Positions 17,142 through 24,608 of a stretch of 46,201 nt of DNA are shown here, in pieces. The stretch's first letter is position 1. The number at the start of each line of letters is the position of its first letter. The translations under genes were made by a program, and so were the position numbers. This DNA is from an uncultured bacterium (GTDB lineage: Bacteria; Desulfobacterota; BSN033; UBA1163). The notes beneath the pieces were generated by a model that saw only the letters and a list, made by a program, of their open reading frames with translations, ran no database searches and was not told the origin of the DNA. The stretch spans positions 1 to 46,201 of the forward strand of contig CALIBK010000039.1 of NCBI GenBank assembly GCA_938045955.1, written 5' to 3'.

Positions 17142-18476
17142 ATGGTGAGTTTTGTCTCCACCTTTCCACCCGCTATGTGCGGGATTGGAACCTATACAAA
17201 ATATTTAACCGACTGGATGTCTGAAGCTCAGTGGAATGTCATTACTTTTAAGCCCGATGAATTCTCCATTGACAGAGGAGAATGGAAGAATCAGAGAAAG
17301 GATAGGATCTATCCCTGGATCACTCTTGAAGATCCTTCCCTCCCCGAAGAGATTCCGGAAGGAATCCTTTGGTTTCAGCATTCCTTCGGAATGTGGGGGA
17401 GGGTCAATACATCCTTCTTAAAATTGATTGAAGAAGGAAAGAGAAGAGGAAGAAAAGTGGGCGCAAGTTTTCATACGATTCATTTTCAATCGAATGAGAC
17501 TCCATGGGGGATGCAAGAGAAAGAAAGGGAACTTTTAGAAGAAGCTCTCCCATTGTTGGACTTTGCAACGGTGTTTACTTCCGGAGCAAGGAGAGCTGTG
17601 ATCGAGACTTTCCCCCAATACAGGGATAAAGTTTTGGTTCTCAGACACGGCGTTCACCGATATCCTGTGGTGAGTCAAGAGGAAGCAAGGGAGAAGCTCT
17701 TCTCCTATCTTTACCAAAACCCTTCTCTTACCCTCCGAGATAAGACTAATTTGATGAAGTTGAAGAAGTTCCTTTCTAAGAAAGAGGCAATTCTGATAGG
17801 AAACTATGGGTTCATCACCCAGGATAAGGATCCTATTCAACTCTATGAGATAGGGGGTCTTTTACAGAAAAGGATTCCCCATCAGAGGGTCGTCACCCTC
17901 TTCATCGGGAAGATCCAGGAGAGGAAGGATAAGAAGAGGGAGGTTTGTCTCCCAATCCTGGAAAAATTAAAGGCCCTTCACGATGGGGAGACAAATCTTT
18001 TTTATGAAGATTATCTTCCTGAAGAGATATTCCCTTTTGCCTTCAGGGCACTGGATGTGGCGGTATTCTGGTGCAGTAATGCGACCCAATCCGGGAGAAT
18101 GGCTCACGCTCAAGGAACAGGGGTAGCCATCGCTGGGCGGGACTTGGAGGGAATTGGAGAGACACTGAGACTTTCAGGTCTTCCTTCCTCTCTAACGATG
18201 GAGGAACTCTCTGAGAAGATCGCTGAAGTCCTTTCTGAATCAAGGCTCAGGAGAGAGATGGAAGGGAAAAGTAAAAAATATGCCCTGCGATTCTCATTTT
18301 ACAATCAAGCCCAGAAGCACCTTCTGGTGGAGAAAGCCCTCTTGATGGGAGATCCACTTCCTTTACTGGATGGAGAGATGGAAGATGACCTACATATTGG
18401 AGAGATTGGCTTTAGGAGATTTGAAGGATTTAGAAGAACCCGAGGAGGGAGTGACCTCTATTCTCAATGTCGCTGA
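17142..18476 (+). CDS. Glycosyltransferase, GT4-like, distinct type
   Basis: A 444-residue GT-B protein unlike the three paralogues. It begins VSFVSTFPPAMCGIGTYTKYLTDW, a classic glycine-rich N-terminal loop of GT4, and includes the nucleotide-binding part FRALDVAVFWCSNATQSGRMAHAQGTGVAIAG near residues 300-340. The expected catalytic Glu in that part is replaced by an SGRMAHA sequence. I chose ATG 17142, which follows AAGGAGGTGA at 17128-17137; the frame extends upstream within the preceding gene. Its 3' end overlaps the phosphatase gene. No signal peptide. Substrates are unknown; the context suggests GDP-mannose use. Confidence 0.75.
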   Translation: MVSFVSTFPPAMCGIGTYTKYLTDWMSEAQWNVITFKPDEFSIDRGEWKNQRKDRIYPWITLEDPSLPEEIPEGILWFQHSFGMWGRVNTSFLKLIEEGKRRGRKVGASFHTIHFQSNETPWGMQEKERELLEEALPLLDFATVFTSGARRAVIETFPQYRDKVLVLRHGVHRYPVVSQEEAREKLFSYLYQNPSLTLRDKTNLMKLKKFLSKKEAILIGNYGFITQDKDPIQLYEIGGLLQKRIPHQRVVTLFIGKIQERKDKKREVCLPILEKLKALHDGETNLFYEDYLPEEIFPFAFRALDVAVFWCSNATQSGRMAHAQGTGVAIAGRDLEGIGETLRLSGLPSSLTMEELSEKIAEVLSESRLRREMEGKSKKYALRFSFYNQAQKHLLVEKALLMGDPLPLLDGEMEDDLHIGEIGFRRFEGFRRTRGGSDLYSQCR

Positions 18477-18789
18477 GGAGGTAGAGGTTCACCATCCCAA
18501 TCTGAATTATCATAAAATTCCTCTGAAGGATGGAGTCCCTATCCCTGTGGATAGGATGAGAGAGGCTATCCGATGGATAAAGACACATATTTCATCGGAT
18601 AAGGTACTTGTGGCCTGTCATTGGGGGGTGGGGAGATCGGCTTCGATTGTGATCGGTTATCTATGCAGTTTAGGGTTTGGATATGAAGAGGCGCTCAACT
18701 TTGTTTCTTCTAAAAGACCAGGGGTGAATCCTATTCCAGGATTAAAAGAGACCATTCAGAATCTCAATCATGAAGGGGGAGAGAGATAA
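18385..18789 (+). CDS. Dual-specificity/tyrosine phosphatase-like protein
   Basis: A 134-residue cysteine phosphatase of the DSP fold. The catalytic loop is C78-HWGVG-R84 (Cys-x5-Arg) followed by SAS, with an upstream region ILNVAEEVEVHHPNLNYHKIPLKDG containing the general-acid loop. The residue before the catalytic Cys is Ala rather than the usual His. ATG 18385 follows GGAGAGATGGAAG and overlaps the preceding glycosyltransferase gene by 92 bases in another frame. It could remove phosphate from a protein, from a sugar phosphate or from an inositol phosphate. The last would fit a cluster that makes inositol phosphate, but is only inference. Confidence 0.8.
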   Translation: MTYILERLALGDLKDLEEPEEGVTSILNVAEEVEVHHPNLNYHKIPLKDGVPIPVDRMREAIRWIKTHISSDKVLVACHWGVGRSASIVIGYLCSLGFGYEEALNFVSSKRPGVNPIPGLKETIQNLNHEGGER

Positions 18790-19845
18790 ATGCATATTGC
18801 AATGATGACCGCTTGGAATACAGATTCCGGAGTGGCTGTTCACGCTGAACCCATCGGAAAAGCCTGGATCGAAATGGGACACCAGGTGACGATCTTCAGC
18901 CATGTTTCCTATGACTATCATGGAGAAGGATTTACAGGGAAGGATGAAGACTATGTGGTGAGATGTTTTGGGACTCAGCGGACTAACTTCCTGGATCCTC
19001 GTCCTATTCTTACCACCAATTTTGATCTCCTTGTCGTTCAGGATTTAAGGATGCTTCCGGTGGAAAATTTTGCCAAGATCTTTCCTCTTCTCAGGAGGCG
19101 AGCAAGGATTGTTCATGTGGTCCATGAAAATAGACTTCCTGAGGAGCCCTGGTTTTATCAATTCTTATGGGATGGGGTGGTCTATTTCGATGAGAGACAG
19201 GAATTTCTTAAAGAGGTTTATCCAAACGCAAAATTGATTCCCTTCCCATGTTTTCCTATTCGAAGGGGGGATAAGATCGAAGCACGGAAAAGATTGGGTC
19301 TCCCCATTGATAAAAAGATCATTTACATTTTTTGCCATCGAGGATATGAACCTTTTCTTCGAAATATCCCGGAAGAACTTGAGGGTCAGGCCATTTTACT
19401 TTTTGTGGTACCTCCGAATTATCAGATGGTCGAAAGGGGTAGGATTCCTCCTTGGATGATCATTCGTGAGGAGAGGGTTCTCTCAAAAGAAAGATTTGAT
19501 GAATACCTTTTCGCCTCGGACGTCGTGATTCTTCATAAGTTTCAGAGTCTGTTTTTGGGAGTCGTCTCTTCCACAGCGTTTCAGGCCCTGGGGGCGGGGT
19601 GTCCGATGTTCGTTCCGGCCCTCTCTGACTATTTCAAGCCTTTGGAGAACGAGGTCGTCCATTATCATGATATCGACGATCTCGGCGATCGACTGGTTGA
19701 ACTTCTTTTAAAAGATGGTGAGAGAGAGCGGTCCTTGATTGACCTTGCGGATGGATTCTGTTCGGTCAATTCTCCTCAGATCATCGCCAAGAGGTTTATT
19801 GATTTCTTCGTAGAGCTTGGGAAACCTTTATGGGGGCATCCATGA
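18790..19845 (+). CDS. GT-B fold glycosyltransferase-like protein, paralogue B
   Basis: A 351-residue homologue of the proteins at 15923 and 21878, starting MMTAWNTDSGVAVHAEPIGKAW and sharing the middle block VVQDLRMLPVENFAKIF and the donor-domain region YLFASDVVILHKF...SSTAFQALGAGCPMF. Both positions of the E-x7-E motif have changed (Phe and Ala). It is adjacent to the phosphatase stop codon (18787-18789), starting at the next base, and its stop overlaps the next start (ATGA). Translation is therefore coupled to a GH130 enzyme, which suggests that the two act on the same sugar compound. Whether it is catalytically active is open. Confidence 0.8.
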   Translation: MHIAMMTAWNTDSGVAVHAEPIGKAWIEMGHQVTIFSHVSYDYHGEGFTGKDEDYVVRCFGTQRTNFLDPRPILTTNFDLLVVQDLRMLPVENFAKIFPLLRRRARIVHVVHENRLPEEPWFYQFLWDGVVYFDERQEFLKEVYPNAKLIPFPCFPIRRGDKIEARKRLGLPIDKKIIYIFCHRGYEPFLRNIPEELEGQAILLFVVPPNYQMVERGRIPPWMIIREERVLSKERFDEYLFASDVVILHKFQSLFLGVVSSTAFQALGAGCPMFVPALSDYFKPLENEVVHYHDIDDLGDRLVELLLKDGERERSLIDLADGFCSVNSPQIIAKRFIDFFVELGKPLWGHP

Positions 19846-20762
19846 GAGGAGATCGATTTCCGATCGGTCCATTTCGAGATTATGATGGCAATCCCATCCT
19901 TCAACCCCAAAAGGGTTTTTTTTCAAAAGGACTTTATAATCCTTCGGTATGGAGGGAGGGGAATCATTTTTACTTATTCTTTAGAGGGGAGAGTGAGGAC
20001 GGGTTGACGGGAAGGATTGGCCTGGCTATGAGTGAGGATGGATTTCATTTTACCTGTCATGAGGAACCTGTGATTGTTCCCAGTGAAGAATACGATCAAG
20101 GAGGCTGTGAGGATCCGAGAGTTGTTAAATTGGAGGATACCTACTACCTTCTTTATATAGGGAATAGCAGGCGTTACCATGTATCCAATATCTGTATCGC
20201 GAGATCGGAGGACCTGACTCACTGGGAGAAACTGGGAAGGATTCTTTCTCCAAAACCGGGGAGCTGGGCCAGCGGACAGCTGAAGGCAGGAGTGATACTT
20301 CCTGAACGGGTGAATGGATACTATGTGATGTATTTTATGGGAGAGAAAGAACCCTGGAAGACCGGGATCGGTATTGCCTATTCTGAAAATTTAAGGGACT
20401 GGTTTGAACCTGTGAATCAACCTGTGATGACTCCTCGTTCGGGTTATTTTGACAGTCAGGGGGTAGAGCCGGGGCCGACTCCTCTTATAATCGATGAAGG
20501 GATTCTTCTCATCTATAATGGGTGGGGGAAGGACTGTGTTTATAAACCTGGGGGAGTCCTCTTTTCAAAGAAGGATCCCGCTCTCATTTTAAAAAGAACA
20601 GAAGAGCCCCTTATTTGTCTTGAGAAGGATTATGGAAGAGAGTTTGGACTGTCGAATCATTGTGTAGCCGAGGGACTTGTGCGAGAGGGAGAGCGCTGGC
20701 TTCTCTATTATGGAGCTGCAGATCGATTCTGTTGTGTAGCAATCTGGGAGGAGGAAAGATGA
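19842..20762 (+). CDS. GH130 family glycosidase/phosphorylase, copy 1
   Basis: A 306-residue five-bladed beta-propeller enzyme. The repeated blades (FRGESEDGLTGRIGLAMSEDGFHF, YYLLYIGNSRRYHVSNICIARSEDLTHW) and the motif GGCEDPRVV identify GH130, whose single catalytic Asp is probably the one in EDPR. Near 150-175 it has LKAGVILPERVNGYYVMYFMG instead of the LHRP phosphate-binding segment of phosphorylases. It may therefore be a hydrolase-type or an unusual member. GH130 enzymes act on beta-mannosides. There is no signal peptide, so it works in the cytosol. ATG 19842 overlaps the preceding stop and its own stop overlaps the start of copy 2. Confidence 0.85.
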   Translation: MRGDRFPIGPFRDYDGNPILQPQKGFFSKGLYNPSVWREGNHFYLFFRGESEDGLTGRIGLAMSEDGFHFTCHEEPVIVPSEEYDQGGCEDPRVVKLEDTYYLLYIGNSRRYHVSNICIARSEDLTHWEKLGRILSPKPGSWASGQLKAGVILPERVNGYYVMYFMGEKEPWKTGIGIAYSENLRDWFEPVNQPVMTPRSGYFDSQGVEPGPTPLIIDEGILLIYNGWGKDCVYKPGGVLFSKKDPALILKRTEEPLICLEKDYGREFGLSNHCVAEGLVREGERWLLYYGAADRFCCVAIWEEER

Positions 20763-21634
20763 GACTGAAACGATTTTTGAAAAATCCTATTTTACGGCCC
20801 AAAAGAGAAAATGACTGGGAATCGAAACTGGTTTTTAATCCCGCAGCATTATACGAGAATGGTCTATTTCATCTCCTCTATCGGGCGATTGGAGAGGATA
20901 ACATCTCGAGAATCGGTTATGCCGTAAGTTCCAATGGATATGAATTTTTCCGCCTGGATAAACCTGTATTTACCCCCATGGGAATTCTTGAGAGTAAAGG
21001 TTGTGAGGATCCAAGACTGGTTTCATTGGAAGGAAAGTTCTATATGACCTATACGGCCTATTCGATGAAGGGGGTCAGGGTTTCGCTTGCCTCGACCCGT
21101 AATTTTATTCAATGGGAACGTTATGGAGTGGTTCTTCCGGATATGGAGAATAAGGATGCGGTTCTCTTTCCTGAAAAGATTGGAGGAAGATATGTGATGC
21201 TTCATCGCCCGATGGATCCTCCCCGAAGCATCTGGATTGCCTATTCGAACGATCTGGTGAAGTGGGGAGATTTCAAAAAGGTGATGGCTCCGATCGAAGG
21301 AAGGTGGGACGGTATTGGGATTGGGTCCGCAAGCCCTCCTGTGAAAACCGAGAAGGGGTGGTTACTCATTTATCACGGGATTGACAAAGATGGGGTCTAT
21401 CGATTGGGGGCCGCTCTTTTGGATCTCGAAGACCCCTCTCGAGTCTTGGGAAGGCATCCGGAGCCTATCCTTGAGCCCGAGGAGGATTATGAACTTCGGG
21501 GAGAGGTCAGAGAAGTTGTTTTTGGATGCGGGATCTGCGAGGTGGAGGATAAATACTTCATCTATTATGGGGCTGCCGATAAGGTCATCTGCGGGGCAAC
21601 CGCAGAAAAGAGAGAACTCTTAAATCTATTTTAG
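20759..21634 (+). CDS. GH130 family beta-mannoside phosphorylase-like, copy 2
   Basis: A 291-residue beta-propeller enzyme. The GH130 hallmarks are NPAALYENGLFHLLYRAIGED, CEDPRLV (likely catalytic Asp), FPEKIGGRYVMLHRP, SASPPVKTEKGWLLIYHG and YYGAADKVI. The LHRP and related basic residues match those that hold phosphate in mannoside phosphorylases, so phosphorolysis giving mannose-1-phosphate is the likely reaction. The product would feed the guanylyltransferase at 24609. The reverse direction, mannan synthesis, is also possible, as in the Leishmania mannogen enzymes. ATG 20759 follows GAGGAGG and overlaps the copy 1 stop by four bases. Confidence 0.87.
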   Translation: MRLKRFLKNPILRPKRENDWESKLVFNPAALYENGLFHLLYRAIGEDNISRIGYAVSSNGYEFFRLDKPVFTPMGILESKGCEDPRLVSLEGKFYMTYTAYSMKGVRVSLASTRNFIQWERYGVVLPDMENKDAVLFPEKIGGRYVMLHRPMDPPRSIWIAYSNDLVKWGDFKKVMAPIEGRWDGIGIGSASPPVKTEKGWLLIYHGIDKDGVYRLGAALLDLEDPSRVLGRHPEPILEPEEDYELRGEVREVVFGCGICEVEDKYFIYYGAADKVICGATAEKRELLNLF

Positions 21635-21851
21635 GAGGCTGTTCAATAGCAGAGGGGGTTTAAGGCGTCATTCCTGCGAAACTTGTCCCTGCAGGTCTTA
21701 AGCAGGGAGCAGGAATCCAGAGAGAAACAAAAAATCTTTAAAAAAACTAGATTCCGTGTCAAGCACGGAATGACGGACTGCGGTAAGCGAAAAATTAATG
21801 GCCCCTGCGAAGCCTTGTCTTACAATGATTTGTGAATTATTGAAAAGGCTC
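21635..21851. repeat. Hairpin repeat element with 14-bp terminal inverted repeats
   Basis: Terminal arms GAGGCTGTTCAATA (21635-21648) and its near-complement (21838-21851) match at 12 of 14 bases. Inside are two hairpins: GTCATTCC...GGAATCCAG (about 21669-21720) and CTAGATTCCGTG...CACGGAATGAC (about 21748-21775). The inner words are the same as in the element at 4509-4675. The element interrupts the otherwise tightly packed gene cluster between the second GH130 gene and the third GT paralogue, starting at the first base after a stop codon. Confidence 0.75.
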
Positions 21852-21877
21852 TATTTTAAACTTTGGAGGTGAGGGAG

Positions 21878-22984
21878 ATGAAGATCGTCATGATGAGTCG
21901 ATGGAATATTCCATGTGGAGTATCGATTCATGCGGAATTGGTGGGAAGGGCCTGGGTGGCGATGGGACATGAACTTGAGGTACTGGCTCCCTGTGAATGG
22001 GAGGATTATAAGAGTGATGTCGATGAACCTTTCGTCAAACGATGTTATCGTTTGCCCAAACCTGAGAGGAAGGAGGGCTATTTCTTTGATGAGAGGTCTT
22101 TTAGAGATCTCCATTGCGATGTTTTTGTAGTCCAGAATCTTGAGATTCTTCCCATGGAGGATCTTTATAGAGTTTTTCCTTCCATTCGAGAGAAGGCAAA
22201 GACGGTCTTTGTCGTCCATGAGGGGAAACCTCCAAAGGACCCTATCTTTTATCGATTTGAGTGGGATGCGGTCGTGTGCTTTGATGAAAGATATAAGCGA
22301 TTTTTGGAAAAGATTTATCCGAAAGAAAAAATATTCGTCATCCCTTATCCTTGCCATCCTCTCCATTATGGGGACAAAATGAAAGCACGAAAGGAATTAG
22401 GGCTTCCTTTGGACAAAAAGATTCTTTTCAACTATGGCATCGGGGTATATCGTCACCTCCATCTCCTTCCCACCATTGAAAGAGTTCATCAAGAATACCC
22501 TCTTATCCTTCTTACGCTCACCCATATTCCGGAGTGGTATGATCTTTTTGAAAGTGTTCGACATCGATATCCTTTTATTGAATTGAGAAAAGGAGACATT
22601 CCAATTCCACAACTCTATACTTACCTTCATGCTTCTGACGCATTGTTAGTTCATAAGGATTCGGCTGAAGCTGTAGTGGTTCCCTCAACCGCATTTCTCT
22701 GTCTGGGGTCTGGGTGCCCGATTTTGGCTTACGATACAAACTTCTTTGAAACCTTTGATAAGGAAGTGATCAAATATAGTGATCTTGGTGAAGTCTTAAG
22801 AGAGGTTTTTCAGGGGAGCGAAAGGGTGAAGGAGACACTCAGGAGGGCTGAGACGTTTGTCCAAAATCATTCTTCCACAGTAATCGGAGAGAAATTTATT
22901 TCACTGTTTAACTCTCTTCAGTCCTCCCGATATGAGGTTTCATCTTCCCTTTCCCGAGAATATTACCCTCTTCCCCATCCATGA
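21878..22984 (+). CDS. GT-B fold glycosyltransferase-like protein, paralogue C
   Basis: A 368-residue member of the three-protein family in this cluster. It begins MKIVMMSRWNIPCGVSIHAEL and has the shared core (VVQNLEILPMEDLYRVFP, YRFEWDAVVCFDERYKRFL, FVIPYPCHPLHYGD) and donor-site block YLHASDALLVHKDSAEAVVVPSTAFLCLGSGCPIL. The first Glu of E-x7-E is kept, the second is Ala. I chose ATG 21878 because GGAGGTGAGGGAG lies directly upstream. It is the only paralogue with a repeat element before it. The C-terminus ends in a short unstructured tail. The function is probably transfer of a sugar, donor unknown. Confidence 0.8.
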   Translation: MKIVMMSRWNIPCGVSIHAELVGRAWVAMGHELEVLAPCEWEDYKSDVDEPFVKRCYRLPKPERKEGYFFDERSFRDLHCDVFVVQNLEILPMEDLYRVFPSIREKAKTVFVVHEGKPPKDPIFYRFEWDAVVCFDERYKRFLEKIYPKEKIFVIPYPCHPLHYGDKMKARKELGLPLDKKILFNYGIGVYRHLHLLPTIERVHQEYPLILLTLTHIPEWYDLFESVRHRYPFIELRKGDIPIPQLYTYLHASDALLVHKDSAEAVVVPSTAFLCLGSGCPILAYDTNFFETFDKEVIKYSDLGEVLREVFQGSERVKETLRRAETFVQNHSSTVIGEKFISLFNSLQSSRYEVSSSLSREYYPLPHP

Positions 22985-23035
22985 AAAAAATGATATGGAT
23001 AAGAAAATTCAATTTGTTAAAGAAGAAGGGGTACG

Positions 23036-23422
23036 GTGAGGAGAAAGGTGAGATTGGACGGAGAGGGAAAAGGAATTTTATCAGAGGAGAGACCATGGGG
23101 TGGGTTCATTGTTCTGGAAGAAAGAGTTACCCATAAGGTCAAACGAATCTGGGTCCATCCCGGGCATCGATTAAGTTACCAGAAACATCGTTTCCGGAAC
23201 GAGCACTGGTTGATCGTTGAAGGAGAGGCAAAGGTGATCCTGGATGGAAAGGAAATCTCTCTAAAACCAGGGGGTTCAGTGGATATTCCGATTGGGGTAG
23301 CTCATCGGATCGAAAACATAGGAAGTGGAATTCTTACCTTTATCGAGGTGCAGAGAGGAGAAGATTTTTCTGAGGAAGATGTGATTCGACTTGAAGATGA
23401 CTATGGGCGAGTTCGTCCTTAA
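23036..23422 (+). CDS. Stand-alone type II phosphomannose-isomerase cupin
   Basis: A 128-residue single-domain cupin. The segment ERPWGGFIVLEE, the metal-site motif HPGHRLSYQKHRFRNEHW(x)IVEGEA and the second motif PGGSVDIPIGVAHRIEN match the C-terminal domain of bifunctional mannose-6-phosphate isomerase/mannose-1-phosphate guanylyltransferase (AlgA/ManC). It interconverts mannose-6-phosphate and fructose-6-phosphate if active. In most organisms this domain is fused to the guanylyltransferase; here it is separate, and that enzyme is encoded at 24609 with a GH5-like gene in between. GTG 23036 is the longest start; GTG 23048 with AGGAG upstream is an alternative. The 3' end overlaps the next gene by 20 bases. 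Confidence 0.85.
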   Translation: MRRKVRLDGEGKGILSEERPWGGFIVLEERVTHKVKRIWVHPGHRLSYQKHRFRNEHWLIVEGEAKVILDGKEISLKPGGSVDIPIGVAHRIENIGSGILTFIEVQRGEDFSEEDVIRLEDDYGRVRP

Positions 23423-24590
23423 TCGGAAGGATCATTATCTCTTAGGTCTTAATTATTGGCCCATCGATTCAGGGCCTTACTGGTGGCGCTCTTTTGATCA
23501 GGGGGTTATCGAAGAGGATTTTTCAAGAATCAGGGAGGCGGGGTTTGAGACCCTTCGAGTATTTCTCCTCTGGGAGGATTTCCAACCCGAACCTCGAAAG
23601 GTCTCTATTCCGTCCATCCATCATCTGGTCAATGTAATAGAGACGGGTTATAAAAAAGGACTCCAGTTCGTGGTCACTTTCTTTACCGGACATATGGGTG
23701 GAGTCAATTTTCTTCCTCCGTGGATGGTTGAATTCGGGGAAGGGGACCTTCGCTTTCCTATTTTTACGGATGGGAAGAGAAGAAGAGGAAAGAGTATAAA
23801 TTTTTATTCGAACAGAGAAGTCCAGAGGGCCCAAAAATTACTCCTTGGTGAGGTTTCGGAAGCACTGAAGGGACATCCAGCTCTCTGGGCATGGGATCTT
23901 GGGAACGAACCCTCTAACCTCGTTCAGCCGAATTCTAAGGAAGAGGCAGAAGGATGGCTCGAAGAGATGGTCTCGGAGCTTAAAAAGAGAGATGAGTCGA
24001 TCCTGGTGACCTTAGGACTTCACCAGGAAGACTTAGAAGAGGATCGAAGAATGGGGCCTAAAGAAGTGGCCCGCTGGTGCGACTTCTTATCTATTCATGC
24101 CTATTCCATTTATGCTTCCTGGACCAATGACCAAATGGATGAATCTGTTGTTCCTTTTCTTGGCCTCTTGACCTGGTGGCTTGGTTCCAAAGAGGTGTTC
24201 ATCGAAGAGGTGGGGATTCCTTCTTCAAATGATTTTAAAGGAGAAAAGATCGTTTCGGAAGAAGTGGCTTATTCCTATTATGAAAGACTTCTTCCATGGA
24301 TGAATCGTTATCCTTTTCTGGGAGTCCTTTTCTGGTGTTATGGAGATTATTCAAAGGCCTTATGGGAAAGACCTCCTCTGGATGAGGCTCCCCATGAACG
24401 TTATTTTGGACTATTTCGGGAGAATCGTTCTCCAAAATCCTTCCTTCCTCTGTTCTCTCTGATTCAGAGAGAGAGACCGAGGACGGAGGTTAAATTGGAT
24501 TGGATAGAGATGGAACCCGATGAATACTTCAGAAACCCCAAAGAACACCTTTCTCGGCTCTTTTGGAGATTTAAAGATCAGGAAGGTTAA
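23403..24590 (+). CDS. GH5-like glycoside hydrolase (clan A)
   Basis: A 395-residue TIM-barrel hydrolase. Expected features are an N-terminal GLNYWPIDSG, the strand with ETLRVFLLWEDFQPEP, the acid/base Glu in WDLGNEPSN (about residue 169) and the nucleophile Glu in VFIEEVGIPS (about 269), with a conserved HAYS before it. The spacing fits GH5 and related clan-A enzymes such as mannanases and beta-mannosidases. There is no signal peptide, so it would act inside the cell. The start is uncertain (TTG 23391, ATG 23397 and ATG 23403 share the frame). It overlaps the cupin gene and is followed after 18 bases by the guanylyltransferase. Confidence 0.82.
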   Translation: MGEFVLNRKDHYLLGLNYWPIDSGPYWWRSFDQGVIEEDFSRIREAGFETLRVFLLWEDFQPEPRKVSIPSIHHLVNVIETGYKKGLQFVVTFFTGHMGGVNFLPPWMVEFGEGDLRFPIFTDGKRRRGKSINFYSNREVQRAQKLLLGEVSEALKGHPALWAWDLGNEPSNLVQPNSKEEAEGWLEEMVSELKKRDESILVTLGLHQEDLEEDRRMGPKEVARWCDFLSIHAYSIYASWTNDQMDESVVPFLGLLTWWLGSKEVFIEEVGIPSSNDFKGEKIVSEEVAYSYYERLLPWMNRYPFLGVLFWCYGDYSKALWERPPLDEAPHERYFGLFRENRSPKSFLPLFSLIQRERPRTEVKLDWIEMEPDEYFRNPKEHLSRLFWRFKDQEG

Positions 24591-24608
24591 GAAGGGAGGT
24601 TGGGGACG

